DNA of 64,000 nt from Contendibacter sp031732755. Its GTDB lineage: Bacteria > Pseudomonadota > Gammaproteobacteria > Competibacterales > Competibacteraceae. Numbering within the stretch: the stretch's first letter is position 1; each line of letters starts with the position of its first letter. A program made the position numbers and the translations under genes. The stretch spans positions 1 to 64,000 of the forward strand of contig JAVMKI010000062.1 in the NCBI GenBank assembly GCA_031732755.1. Direction: 5' to 3'. The notes beneath the pieces were generated by a model. That model was not told the DNA's origin, made no database searches, and saw only the letters and a program-made list of their open reading frames with translations. Shown one piece after another: positions 1-8,961 of this stretch.

Positions 1-69
1 AAAGAAGCCGCTTGAACCGGCCATTTCATCGATGCATCACTTTGAATCACACCCGAACTGTGGCGAGCG

Positions 70-2673
70 ATGGACCACGGCCAGTTTTCGGTGGCGATTC
101 GGGCCGCGTTGCCGCGTTTCAACGGCAAGCTGTTCAAGCAGCCGGAAGCGTTGCCGCTGGATCGGGCGCAAATCGAGTTGCTGCGCGAAGCGGCCCGCGC
201 CGACTGGCGCGAAGTGGAGCCGGCGATTTTCGGCACCTTGCTGGAACGGGCGTTGAGTCCGACCGAGCGGAGCCGATTGGGCGCGCATTACACGCCGCGC
301 GCCTACGTGGAGCGTCTGGTGTTGCCGACGGTGATCGAGCCGCTGCGGGCGGATTGGGACGACGCGCGCACCGCCGCGCTGCTGCTCGCCGCCGAGGGCA
401 AGTCGAACGCCGCGCGCGCCGAAGTGCGAGAGTTTCATCGCCGGCTGTGCGCGGTGCGGGTGCTCGATCCGGCCTGCGGTTCCGGCAATTTCCTCTACGT
501 CACCCTGGAACACCTCAAGCGGCTGGAGGGCGAGGTGTTGAACCAGTTGGAGGAATTGGGCGACAGCCAGGGCTTGCTGGAATTGGCCGGGGTCGCGGTG
601 GACCCGCACCAATTGCTGGGGCTGGAGGTAAATCCGCGCGCCGCCGCCATCGCCGAACTGGTGTTGTGGATCGGCTATTTGCAATGGCATTTTCGCACGC
701 GCGGCCAGGTGTTGCCGCCGCCGCCGGTGCTGCGGGATTTCGGCAACATCGAATGCCGCGATGCAGTGCTGGCCCACGACGGGGCAGAACCGACGCGCGA
801 TGACGGTGGCCAGCCGCTAACCCGTTGGGACGGGCGGACCTATCGCATTCATCCCGCCACCGGCGAATCGGTGCCGGACGAAACCGCCCGCGTGCCGGTG
901 GAGCGGTACGTCAATCCCCGGCCCGCGAGTTGGCCAGCGGCGGATTTCGTGGTCGGCAATCCACCGTTCATCGGCGCGAAATATCTGCGCGACGTACTCG
1001 GTACGGGTTACGCCGAAGCGGTGCGGGCGGTGTGGCCGGAGGTGCCGGAGTCGGCGGATTTCGTGATGTACTGGTGGCATCAGGCAGCGACGCGGGTCCG
1101 GCGCGGCGAGCTGCGACGGTTCGGTTTCATCACCACCAACAGCCTGCGGCAGACGTTCAATCGGCGGGTGGTGGCGAGGCATTTGGGCGGAGGACTGTCG
1201 CTTGCCTTCGCTATCCCTGACCACCCATGGGTGGATGCCAGCGACGGCGCGGCGGTGCGGATCGCAATGAGCGTGGGCGTGGGCGGAGAAACGCCGGGCC
1301 GGCTGTGGACGGTGATCGACGAGGGCGGCGCGGACGGCGATGCCGTCAAGGTGCAATTCAGCGAGCGACGCGGGCAAGTCAACGCGGATTTGACCATCGG
1401 CGCGAACGTGGCCGACGCGATGCCGTTGCGGGCTAATGACAATCTGAGTTGTCCCGGCGTGAAATTGCACGGCGCAGGCTTCATCGTCACCCCGGAACAG
1501 GCCGCCGCGCTGGGGCTGGGGCGGATTTCCGGCCTGGAGCGGTACATTCGTCCGTACCGCAACGGCAAGGATTTGACCGCCACGCCGCGCAACGTGCTGG
1601 TCATTGATCTATTCGGGTTGAGCGCCGAGCAGGTGCGCGACCGCTTCCCAGAGGTTTATCAGTGGGTGGCCGAGCGGGTGAAGCCGGAACGGGACGCCAA
1701 GAATCACAGCAAGGACGGTGAAGGTTACGCGCGTTTGTGGTGGCTGCACGGCAAACCGCGCCAGCAATTGCGCGAAGCTCTGAGCGGCCTATCCCGCTAT
1801 ATCGCCACTGTCGAAACCGCTAAGCATCGATTTTTTCAATTCCTGGATGCTGTGATCCTGCCCGACAATATGCTGGTCGCCATCGCCAGTGCCGACGCCT
1901 GGCATCTGGCGGTATTGTCCTCGCGGGTGCATGTGACTTGGGCGCTGGCCGCTGGTGGTCGGCTGGGCGTCGGCAATGACCCGCGCTACAACAAAACCCG
2001 CTGCTTCGAGCCTTTCCCATTCCCTGTTGCCAGCGCCGCGCAACAGGCTGAACTCCGCGATCTGGGCGAACGACTGGACACGCACCGCAAGCAGCGTCAA
2101 GCGCTGCATCCCGATCTGACCCTGACCGGTCTCTACAACGTGCTCGCGAAACTGCGCGCGGGTGAAACATTGACGCCGGTGGAACGGGCGATTCACGAGC
2201 GGGGTTTGGTGGCGGTGCTGCGGGAACTGCACGACGCCATCGACCGGGCGGTATTGGACGCTTACGGCTGGGCTGATTTAAGCGCGGCGGACGCGAGCGA
2301 CGCGGTTTTGCTGGAACGGTTGGTAGCGTTGAACGCCGAACGCGCCGCCGAGGAACGGCAGGGACTAATTCGCTGGCTGCGCCCCGCGTTTCAGGCGCCC
2401 GGCGAACGAACTCCGGCGATGCAAACCGAACTGGACGCCACCGTCACCGCCGAAATGCGCGCGACGTTGGCCCCGCGTCCCTGGCCGAAAACGCTCGCCG
2501 AACAGGCCCGCGCCGTCACCGAACTCCTCGCCGAGGCTGGCGAACCGCTGACCGTGGCCGCCCTCGCCGCCCGCTTCCGGGGCGCGAAAGCCAAGTCTCT
2601 GACCGCGCTGCTGGAAACCTTGGTTGCGCTGGGCCGGGCGCGAGAAGTCGAGGGAGGACGGTTCGGGGCGTGA
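70..2673 (+). CDS. Class I SAM-dependent DNA methyltransferase (N6-adenine type), amino-terminally truncated
   Basis: Predicted adenine-specific DNA methyltransferase related to large type IIG/MmeI-like enzymes. The SAM-binding motif DPACGSG lies at residues 133-139 and the catalytic NPPF motif at 297-300. The long middle and C-terminal part would hold the target-recognition region. In the family as I know it, the stretch reading PAIFGTLLER then GAHYT sits several hundred residues into the protein, after a nuclease-like or helical N-terminal part. Here it lies at residues 51-74, so the front is missing. In-frame TGA codons at 13-15 and 43-45 block any extension. Either the gene is a frameshifted or decayed remnant, or the first part is a separate polypeptide upstream of the window. 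Methylation without the N-terminal part is uncertain. It ends 81 bases before the convergent citrate synthase. Confidence 0.75.
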   Translation: MDHGQFSVAIRAALPRFNGKLFKQPEALPLDRAQIELLREAARADWREVEPAIFGTLLERALSPTERSRLGAHYTPRAYVERLVLPTVIEPLRADWDDARTAALLLAAEGKSNAARAEVREFHRRLCAVRVLDPACGSGNFLYVTLEHLKRLEGEVLNQLEELGDSQGLLELAGVAVDPHQLLGLEVNPRAAAIAELVLWIGYLQWHFRTRGQVLPPPPVLRDFGNIECRDAVLAHDGAEPTRDDGGQPLTRWDGRTYRIHPATGESVPDETARVPVERYVNPRPASWPAADFVVGNPPFIGAKYLRDVLGTGYAEAVRAVWPEVPESADFVMYWWHQAATRVRRGELRRFGFITTNSLRQTFNRRVVARHLGGGLSLAFAIPDHPWVDASDGAAVRIAMSVGVGGETPGRLWTVIDEGGADGDAVKVQFSERRGQVNADLTIGANVADAMPLRANDNLSCPGVKLHGAGFIVTPEQAAALGLGRISGLERYIRPYRNGKDLTATPRNVLVIDLFGLSAEQVRDRFPEVYQWVAERVKPERDAKNHSKDGEGYARLWWLHGKPRQQLREALSGLSRYIATVETAKHRFFQFLDAVILPDNMLVAIASADAWHLAVLSSRVHVTWALAAGGRLGVGNDPRYNKTRCFEPFPFPVASAAQQAELRDLGERLDTHRKQRQALHPDLTLTGLYNVLAKLRAGETLTPVERAIHERGLVAVLRELHDAIDRAVLDAYGWADLSAADASDAVLLERLVALNAERAAEERQGLIRWLRPAFQAPGERTPAMQTELDATVTAEMRATLAPRPWPKTLAEQARAVTELLAEAGEPLTVAALAARFRGAKAKSLTALLETLVALGRAREVEGGRFGA

Positions 2674-2718
2674 ACCAGACGTTCCGAACGTCTTTGGCGA
2701 GACCATGGCACGCTTCCG

Positions 2719-2742
2719 CCTCTCTCCCGCGCGGGAGAGAGG
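2719..2742. terminator. 24-bp perfect palindrome between convergent genes
   Basis: Two 12-base arms, cctctctcccgc and its exact complement, abut without a loop in the 81-base gap between the methyltransferase stop and the citrate synthase stop. The position between converging genes suggests a bidirectional transcription stop. There is no T-tract on either side, so it is not a classic intrinsic terminator. The purine/pyrimidine-rich GGGAGAGAGG arm also resembles dispersed intergenic repeats. Confidence 0.45.
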
Positions 2743-2754
2743 GCGCATGGTCTT

Positions 2755-4041
2755 TCAGCGCTGGCTAATCGGGACGTAATCTTGAATGGTCTTGCCGGTG
2801 TAAATTTGCCGCGGCCGGTAAATGCGCGACTTGGAGTTGTCGTGAATTTCCTTCCAGTTGGCGATCCAGCCCGGCAAACGGCCCATGGCGAACATGACGG
2901 TAAACATGCTCACCGGAATGCCCATCGCGCGCAGGATGATGCCACTGTAGAAATCCACGTTCGGATACAACTTGCGCTCGATGAAGTATTCGTCGCTCAG
3001 CGCCACTCCCTCCAATTCGCGGGCGATGTCCAGCAGAGGGTCGTCGGCGCTCATTTGCGCCAACACGTCGTCAGCCGCCGCCTTGAGAAGCTTGGAACGC
3101 GGGTCGAAGTTCTTGTACACCCGGTGGCCAAAACCCATCAACCGCAGCCTGGTATCCTTCGCCTTGACTCGGCTAACGTAATCGGCCACGTTCATGCCGG
3201 ACTGACGGATGAACTCCAACATCTCGATCACCGCGACGTTGGCACCGCCGTGCAGCGGTCCCCATAGCGCGCAGACGCCCGCCGCGCAACTGGCGAACAT
3301 GTTGGCCTGGCTGGAGGCGACCATCCGCACCGTGCTGGTCGAACAGTTCTGCTCGTGATCCGCATGCAGGATCAGGAACAGGTTCAGCGCGCGGGCGACC
3401 TCCGGCGTCGGCACATATTCCCGATAGGGGATCGAGAACATCATGTGCAGGAAGTTCTCGCAGTAGTGATATTCGGGATGCGGATAATCCATCGGCTGAC
3501 CGACTGACATCTTGTAACTGGCGGCGGCGATGGTGCGTACCTTGGAAATCAACCGGGCCGCGGCGCTTTCCAAGGTGTGTTCATCCTCGATCTGCATCAT
3601 TTCCGGCTCATAACAACTGACGGCGTTGATCATGGCCGACAGAATCGCCATTGGCGGAGCGTTGGGCGGAAAACCCTGGAAATGGTTGCGCAGGCTCTCG
3701 TGCATCATCTCGTGCTGGGTCAGCAGGGCGCTGAAATGGTCCAGCTCGGTTTGGGTGGGAAGCCGGCCCCAAATCAGCAGCCAGGCGGTTTCCACAAAGG
3801 TGCTTTTTTCGGCCAGTTGTTCGATGGGGATGCCGCGATAACGCAGGATGCCCTTGTCACCGTCGATGTAGGTGATGGCGGACGTGCAGGAGCCGGTGTT
3901 GCCATATCCGTCGTCTAGAGTGATGTAGCCGGTTCGGTCGCGTAGCGTGCTGATGTCAACCGCCAGTTCGTTTTCGGTTCCCTCGACGGTTGGGAAGTCG
4001 TAGAACTGACCGTCCAGTTCGATGCGGCAGGTTTGGCTCAT
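2755..4041 (-). CDS. gltA: Citrate synthase (type II, hexameric Gram-negative form)
   Basis: Condenses oxaloacetate and acetyl-CoA to citrate, the entry step of the TCA cycle, in the cytosol. The 428-residue length matches the Gram-negative enzyme with its small N-terminal beta domain. Active-site signatures are present: the histidine in GPLHGGAN, the histidine in GFGHRVYK and the aspartate in NVDFYSG. The open frame extends upstream to 4137, but the extra 32 residues (threonine, asparagine and lysine rich) are not family-like. The ATG at 4041, beginning MSQTCRIELDG, is preceded by a weak GGAA and matches known starts. The dedA gene lies 105 bases upstream on the same strand and may share a transcript. 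Confidence 0.95.
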   Translation of the reverse strand: MSQTCRIELDGQFYDFPTVEGTENELAVDISTLRDRTGYITLDDGYGNTGSCTSAITYIDGDKGILRYRGIPIEQLAEKSTFVETAWLLIWGRLPTQTELDHFSALLTQHEMMHESLRNHFQGFPPNAPPMAILSAMINAVSCYEPEMMQIEDEHTLESAAARLISKVRTIAAASYKMSVGQPMDYPHPEYHYCENFLHMMFSIPYREYVPTPEVARALNLFLILHADHEQNCSTSTVRMVASSQANMFASCAAGVCALWGPLHGGANVAVIEMLEFIRQSGMNVADYVSRVKAKDTRLRLMGFGHRVYKNFDPRSKLLKAAADDVLAQMSADDPLLDIARELEGVALSDEYFIERKLYPNVDFYSGIILRAMGIPVSMFTVMFAMGRLPGWIANWKEIHDNSKSRIYRPRQIYTGKTIQDYVPISQR

Positions 4042-4146
4042 TGGCTTGGTTCCGTTGGCGTGTGGGGTGGGTGAGTTGGTTTTGATGTAAGTATCCCGCT
4101 GGGTTTTGAGATTATAACCCGGTCGGTTGGCTTGCATACTACACGT

Positions 4147-4794
4147 CTAACCGGCTTTGGCCACCGCGCGTCGATGCCGCCAGTACTCCACCACCCCCGG
4201 CATCAGCGACAGCACGATGATAGCCAGGATCACCAGGCTAAAATTTTGCTTGACGAACGGTAGGTTGCCGAAGAAATAACCGCCATACAGGAACGAGGCG
4301 GTCCAAACGCCGCCGCCGACCATGTTATAGATCTGAAACCGGCCGTAGCTCATGCCGCCAGCCCCGGCCACGAAGGGCGCGAAGGTGCGCACGATGGGCA
4401 CGAACCGGGTAATGATGATCGTCTTGCCGCCATGGCGCTCGAAAAAACGGTGGGTGCGATCCAGATATTCCTGTTTCAGCACGCGCGCGTTGGGACTGAA
4501 CGCCTTTTCGCCCAAGTAGCGGCCAACCGAATAGTTGACCGTATTGCCGGCGATGGCGGCGAACGCCAGCAACAGGAACAAGGCGTGAATGTTCATTGAA
4601 CCCATGGCGGCCAGCGCGCCCGCCGCGAACAGCAGCGAATCGCCGGGCAGGAACGGGGTGACCACCAACCCGGTCTCGCAGAAGATGATCAGAAACAGGA
4701 TGCCATAGAGCCAGCCGCCATACTGGCCGGCCAGTTCGGCGAGGTGGCGGTCGAGATGCACGAAGAACGAAAACAGGCTGGAGAGAAGGTCCAT
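4147..4794 (-). CDS. DedA family integral membrane protein
   Basis: A 215-residue polytopic membrane protein of the DedA/VTT family, implicated in lipid scrambling and membrane homeostasis. Conserved features are the acidic residue and proline-rich re-entrant segment (ETGLVVTPFLPGDS, near residues 41-54) and the arginine-bearing stretch RFVPIVRTFAPF followed by AGAGGMSYGRF. Hydrophobic helices follow, and the C-terminal tail is basic. It is encoded upstream of gltA on the same strand. The start is the first ATG; no strong ribosome site is visible. The substrate cannot be predicted. Confidence 0.9.
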   Translation of the reverse strand: MDLLSSLFSFFVHLDRHLAELAGQYGGWLYGILFLIIFCETGLVVTPFLPGDSLLFAAGALAAMGSMNIHALFLLLAFAAIAGNTVNYSVGRYLGEKAFSPNARVLKQEYLDRTHRFFERHGGKTIIITRFVPIVRTFAPFVAGAGGMSYGRFQIYNMVGGGVWTASFLYGGYFFGNLPFVKQNFSLVILAIIVLSLMPGVVEYWRHRRAVAKAG

Positions 4795-4882
4795 GGGGGA
4801 AATTCTCGTTTCGGGGTGGCGGTTAACAGGAAAATAGCCAATAATTTCCTAGCTTGTCGGTGCGAAATTCATCGCTCGCCCT

Positions 4883-5155
4883 TCAATCGGCGCAATTGCA
4901 CCACAGTTCCATCTCCGCCGACTGGTTGGGAAGATAGCCGCCGCGCCGCAACAGGGTTTCGGCTTCGGGCGGCCAGCGCAGCAGCTCCACTTCCCAGGGG
5001 TTGACGACCGTGCCGGCAGCGTCCACCAGCGTCGGTGGGTCGCCTCCGTTCGGCGGGCGCAGCGCGAGGCGATGAAGGGTGTAGTCGATGCGAGCGAAAA
5101 CAACGCCATGGTGGGCGTCATGCGGGTCGTCGCTGGGGTGGTCAGCTAAATTCAT
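4883..5155 (-). CDS. Small hypothetical protein (90 aa)
   Basis: A short soluble protein with no signal peptide and no membrane segment. I do not recognise a family. It begins with a His/Asp-rich stretch (residues 3-16) and ends with a Trp- and Cys-containing tail (MELWCNCAD). The frame extends to 5212, but the ATG at 5155 has a good GGAG six bases upstream and is preferred. It is divergent from the secreted protein at 5288. Coding status rests on the ribosome site, amino-acid composition and lack of a competing frame. Confidence 0.5.
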   Translation of the reverse strand: MNLADHPSDDPHDAHHGVVFARIDYTLHRLALRPPNGGDPPTLVDAAGTVVNPWEVELLRWPPEAETLLRRGGYLPNQSAEMELWCNCAD

Positions 5156-5287
5156 AGCGCACTCCGCGCGGGGGATCGAAACCTCAACTATACCCGAATC
5201 CGCGCGGTCCAATCGGAAAGGACGAACGGCCTTTGCAATCTCGCGCCGAATCTGGCTCCATTGCGGCGCATTCAGGAGGTGAAAGAC

Positions 5288-5842
5288 GTGCGAATTCAGC
5301 CATGGCGCATCATCGGATCAGCCAGCGGTCGGACGCGGCGCTGGCTGGCCGCGCTGGGAGTATGCGGTGGGTTATGGGTCACTGGGCCGGCGCAGGCGGC
5401 CTGGACCGCGGCGCTGAAACCCGATCCCCTGACTCGTCAGCCGCGCTGCCTGATCAGCAGCGACCCGCAATCCACCCCCGACGGCTACGACACGACGCCG
5501 GTTTCCCTGGTCTTCAACGGCGCTGGCCTGCTGGTGATCACCGAATCGGAACTGGACCCCTCGTTCGTCGATCTGCAACTGGTGATCGACAAGAATCCAC
5601 CGATTCGCTCCCTTCAGATCGTCCATAACAAGATGGTTCTGGTGTTCGATCAGGACGTGCCGGATTTGGTCCGCCAGTTGCGAACCGGTCGCCAGGCCGT
5701 GGTGTATCTGCGATTCTGGCCGACCTGGCCGGCGACCGGGTCGTTCGCGGTCCCGTTCAGCCTGGCCGGTTTTAACAAGGCGCTCGACGCCCTGAACCAT
5801 CAGTGTCAGTCGCCGTCCGGCGCCAGCCGGCCGGCGGGTTGA
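5288..5842 (+). CDS. Hypothetical secreted protein with signal peptide
   Basis: Predicted periplasmic protein of 184 residues. The GTG start at 5288 is chosen because a full AGGAGGT lies at 5274-5280, seven bases upstream; an upstream TTG at 5261 is less likely. A twin-arginine-free signal peptide (basic start, hydrophobic core WLAALGVCGGLWV, cleavage after AQA) ends near residue 38. The mature part has two cysteines, one near its N-terminus and one near the C-terminus, that could form a disulfide, and a beta-rich pattern. The layout loosely recalls IalB-like periplasmic proteins, which I cannot confirm. It precedes the CxxCH sensor by 38 bases and may be co-transcribed with it. Confidence 0.65.
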   Translation: MRIQPWRIIGSASGRTRRWLAALGVCGGLWVTGPAQAAWTAALKPDPLTRQPRCLISSDPQSTPDGYDTTPVSLVFNGAGLLVITESELDPSFVDLQLVIDKNPPIRSLQIVHNKMVLVFDQDVPDLVRQLRTGRQAVVYLRFWPTWPATGSFAVPFSLAGFNKALDALNHQCQSPSGASRPAG

Positions 5843-5880
5843 TCCCGTTCGTCGCCCACCGAGGTCCGAGGAGTCCGTCC

Positions 5881-6753
5881 ATGGGTCTGCGCATGAAATT
5901 CAATCTGGTGCTGCTGCTGGCTTTTGCGATCGGCCTGGCGCTGGCGGCGTACCTGTCCGACCGCATCCTGAAGAGCAACGCACGCGAGGAAGTGGTTCAG
6001 AACGCGCGCATCATGATCGAGAGCGCGCTGGGCGCCCGCGCCTATACCGCCGAGCAGGTCAAGCCGATGCTGACCTTGCAGATGAAGCGGCAATTCTTAC
6101 CGCAAACGGTCTCGGCCTACGCGGCGGGGCAGAGCTTCAAGGCGCTGCGTAGCAAGTTTCCCGAGTACAGCTACAAGGAAGCGGCGCTCAACCCCACCAA
6201 TCCCAACGACCGGGCCAGCGACTGGGAAAGGGACATCATCCGGGAGTTTCGCGATAATCCGGAGCGCAAGGAACTCATCATCGAGCGGGATACGCCCACC
6301 GGGCCGATGCTCAATCTGGCGCGACCATTGGGCATCTACGACGAGGGTTGCCTGACGTGCCACGGCAAGGTGGAGGACGCGCCCAAGACCATGACCGATA
6401 TCTACGGGGTCAGCAACGGCTTTGGCTGGAAGCTCAAGGAGATCGTGGGCGCGCAGGTGGTCACGGTGCCGATGTCGGTGCCCCTGGACCGGGCGCGGCA
6501 GACCTTTACCACGTTCTTGATCCTGCTGGGTGGCGTTTTCGTGCTGCTGCTGGCGCTGCTCAATATCCTGCTGCATTTCGTGGTGATCCGGCCAGTGACG
6601 CGGATGGCCGATATTGCCAACGAAGTGAGCATGGGCAAGCCGGACGTGCCGGAATACGTCAAGCCGGGCACGGACGAAATCGCCTCGCTGTCGCAATCGT
6701 TCAGCCGGATGCGGCTTAGCCTGGAAAACGCCATGAAAATGCTGGGCGAGTGA
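5881..6753 (+). CDS. Membrane sensor with CxxCH haem motif (DUF3365/Tll0287-like) and HAMP domain
   Basis: A 290-residue inner-membrane sensor. A transmembrane helix (residues 8-24) is followed by a periplasmic domain of about 180 residues of the Tll0287-like type, a second helix (about 213-235) and a HAMP linker to the C-terminus. CLTCH at 157-161 is a c-type haem attachment motif. The ATG at 5881 has GAGGAG seven bases upstream; the upstream part of the frame overlaps the preceding gene and is unlikely to be coding. No output domain follows HAMP, so the signal should pass to a separate partner. The Ser/Thr kinase begins six bases after the stop and is the obvious candidate. A redox or gas-sensing role is inferred. 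Confidence 0.85.
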   Translation: MGLRMKFNLVLLLAFAIGLALAAYLSDRILKSNAREEVVQNARIMIESALGARAYTAEQVKPMLTLQMKRQFLPQTVSAYAAGQSFKALRSKFPEYSYKEAALNPTNPNDRASDWERDIIREFRDNPERKELIIERDTPTGPMLNLARPLGIYDEGCLTCHGKVEDAPKTMTDIYGVSNGFGWKLKEIVGAQVVTVPMSVPLDRARQTFTTFLILLGGVFVLLLALLNILLHFVVIRPVTRMADIANEVSMGKPDVPEYVKPGTDEIASLSQSFSRMRLSLENAMKMLGE

Positions 6754-6759
6754 AGCGGG

Positions 6760-8163
6760 ATGAACACCAGCAGCGAGATTAGCGTCACGCTGCCGCCACG
6801 GATCGGCCGTTACCGCGTGACCGGTCTGCTGGGCCGCGGCGCCATGGGTGTGGTCTATCTGGGCCACGATACAGCCATTGATCGTCCGGTTGCGATCAAG
6901 ACCGTCCACCGCCGCCTGTTGCAGGGCGAGGAAGGCGCCGACTGGCTGGCGCGATTCCAGCGCGAGGTGCGGGCCGCCGGCCGTTGTTTGCATCCCAACA
7001 TCGTCACGGTGTTCGAGTACGGCGAGGAAGGGAACGCGCCCTACATTGTCATGGAATACGTGCAGGGGCGGGAGTTGCGCGACTACCTGAAGGAGCGCAA
7101 GCCGATGCCGCTGGTCAACGCCGTGGCGGTGATTCTTCAGGTGCTGCGAGCGCTCGGCCATGCCCACGCCTCCGGCGTGGTGCATCGCGACATCAAGCCC
7201 GGCAACGTCATCCTGTTGGCGGATGGTCAAGTGAAGGTGACCGATTTTGGCATCGCCCGGTTGGAAGCGGGCGTTGGTCTGACGCAAAACGGGACGGTGA
7301 TGGGCACCCCCGGTTACATGGCGCCCGAGCAGTTTCGGGGCGAGGAAACCGATCGGCGCACCGATCTGTACGCCGCCGCCGTGGTGCTGTTCGAACTGTT
7401 GACCGGTGTGCGGCCGTTCGATGGCCGTGGCGCCAGCGAATTGATGTATCAAATCTTGAACGAACCACCGCGCCGGGCCACGGCGTTGAATCCCCAGTTG
7501 CCGTTGGAACTGGACGCCGTGCTGGAACGAGCGCTGGCCAAGGCGCCGGGCGACCGGTTTCAGGACGCCGGCGCGTTCATCGCGGCGCTGGAGGGGCTGA
7601 AACTGGTGGAGCGCAAGGCGGATGCCGAGGGCGCGACCGTGATTCGGACGGAACCGGTCCAGGCGCCCGCGCCGCCGCCCGCCAATACGCCGCCGGGTTG
7701 GGACCCCGCTCTGCTGACGCAGGCCGAACGATGGCTGGTCGGAATCCTGGGGCCGGTGGCGAGGGTGCTGGTGCGCCGGACCGCGCTCCAGGTCAGTAGT
7801 CCGGTGGAATTGGTCCAGCACCTGATGACGGCGATCCCTGGCGATCAGGACCGCCTGCTTTTCGAGCGGCGGATGCGGGCGGTGCTGGGCGGCACCATGA
7901 CCGGCTTGGGCACGTCGACCAACGCCTCGGTGATCAGCAGTCAAATGAGCGGATCGCTGGGATCGTTCGAGCAGGCGGTGTTGGAAGCCGCCCGACGGGA
8001 CCTGGCGGTTTACCTGGGCCCCATCGCCAAGGTGCTGGTCAAGCAGGTCGCCGTCCAGGCGCGGACGCCCCAGGAGTTATATCGACAATTGGCGGCGCAT
8101 ATTCCCACCGCCGCCGAGCGAGCGGCTTTCCTCAAACGCGCGCCGCCAGAAGCCGCGGGCTGA
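6760..8163 (+). CDS. Serine/threonine protein kinase (PknB-like, cytoplasmic)
   Basis: Hanks-type kinase of 467 residues. Visible motifs are the glycine loop GRGAMGVVY (near residue 25), catalytic lysine in VAIK, HRDIKPGN, DFG and APEQ. The kinase domain ends near residue 275. No transmembrane helix or PASTA repeats follow. Instead there are two copies of a domain of about 60 residues (roughly 308-365 and 403-462), each with a GPVARVLV or GPIAKVLV core followed by a helix reading ELV or ELY. Such repeats occur in other bacterial regulators, but I cannot assign a function. The kinase starts six bases after the haem/HAMP sensor gene and probably acts downstream of it. Confidence 0.93.
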   Translation: MNTSSEISVTLPPRIGRYRVTGLLGRGAMGVVYLGHDTAIDRPVAIKTVHRRLLQGEEGADWLARFQREVRAAGRCLHPNIVTVFEYGEEGNAPYIVMEYVQGRELRDYLKERKPMPLVNAVAVILQVLRALGHAHASGVVHRDIKPGNVILLADGQVKVTDFGIARLEAGVGLTQNGTVMGTPGYMAPEQFRGEETDRRTDLYAAAVVLFELLTGVRPFDGRGASELMYQILNEPPRRATALNPQLPLELDAVLERALAKAPGDRFQDAGAFIAALEGLKLVERKADAEGATVIRTEPVQAPAPPPANTPPGWDPALLTQAERWLVGILGPVARVLVRRTALQVSSPVELVQHLMTAIPGDQDRLLFERRMRAVLGGTMTGLGTSTNASVISSQMSGSLGSFEQAVLEAARRDLAVYLGPIAKVLVKQVAVQARTPQELYRQLAAHIPTAAERAAFLKRAPPEAAG

Positions 8164-8208
8164 CGCGGGCATGTTCCATCCCATGGATTCATTTGGATAA
8201 CCTCAATT

Positions 8209-8961
8209 ATGCCTATCACTGTCAACGGCGTTGAGATCAGCGACGCCGCCATTCACGCCGAGATGACGCATCACCCGGCGCCGTCGCGGGAACTCGCCGA
8301 GTATGCGGCGCGGCTGGCGCTGCTTGCCAAGGAGCTGCTGACGCAGGAAGCGGCCCGGCTGGGCATTCCCGGCGCCGACGAGGACGCCCGCATCGAGGCG
8401 CTGATCGAACGCGAGATTCGGACCCCGGAACCGGACGAGGAAAGCTGTCGGCAATTCTTCGCGGCGCATCGCCAGCGGTTCCGTGGCGGCGATGGGTTCG
8501 AAGTCTCGCACATCCTGTGCGCCGCGCCGCCGGGTGATGTTCAGGCCCGCGCCGCCGCCCGCGCCCGCGCCGAGAGCGCCATCGCGCAACTGGAGGCGCG
8601 GGGCGCGAATTTCGCCGACCTGGCCGCGCAACTGTCGGATTGTCCGTCCAAGCAGGCCGGCGGCAGCCTCGGCCAGATCGGTCTGGCCCAGACCGTGCCG
8701 GAATTCGAGCAGGCGCTGTTCGCCATGCGGGAAGGCGAGATTTCCCGTCAGCCGGTGGAAAGCCGCTTTGGTTTTCATGTGATTCAGTTGCACCATAAAA
8801 CCGAAGGCCAACCATTGGACTACGACCAGGTTCGCGACCGGATCGCCGACCATCTGCGCGAACAGGGCGAGCGACAAGCCATCAGTCGGTATCTGTCGCG
8901 GCTGACGAGCCGCGCCGAGATCAGCGGCATCGAGGGGCTGGGCGCGAGTCCGCCAAGGTGA
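8209..8961 (+). CDS. Parvulin-type peptidyl-prolyl cis-trans isomerase (NifM-like)
   Basis: A 250-residue cytoplasmic foldase; no signal peptide is visible. A helical N-terminal half precedes a parvulin domain at about 98-205, with VSHILC, SDCPS, GGSLG, PEFE and FGFHVIQL signatures, and a short helical tail. Its stop codon overlaps the GTG start of mobB (GTGA at 8958-8961), so translation is likely coupled. The link to molybdenum-cofactor genes suggests it helps a molybdoenzyme fold, as NifM helps nitrogenase iron protein; that is inference. The start ATG at 8209 follows a 45-base gap after the kinase. Confidence 0.88.
   Translation: MPITVNGVEISDAAIHAEMTHHPAPSRELAEYAARLALLAKELLTQEAARLGIPGADEDARIEALIEREIRTPEPDEESCRQFFAAHRQRFRGGDGFEVSHILCAAPPGDVQARAAARARAESAIAQLEARGANFADLAAQLSDCPSKQAGGSLGQIGLAQTVPEFEQALFAMREGEISRQPVESRFGFHVIQLHHKTEGQPLDYDQVRDRIADHLREQGERQAISRYLSRLTSRAEISGIEGLGASPPR

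Noticed and set aside
6097..7944. 615-codon minus frame over the sensor and Ser/Thr kinase
   Set aside because: It lies opposite well-recognised domains, has low-complexity composition and no ribosome site.
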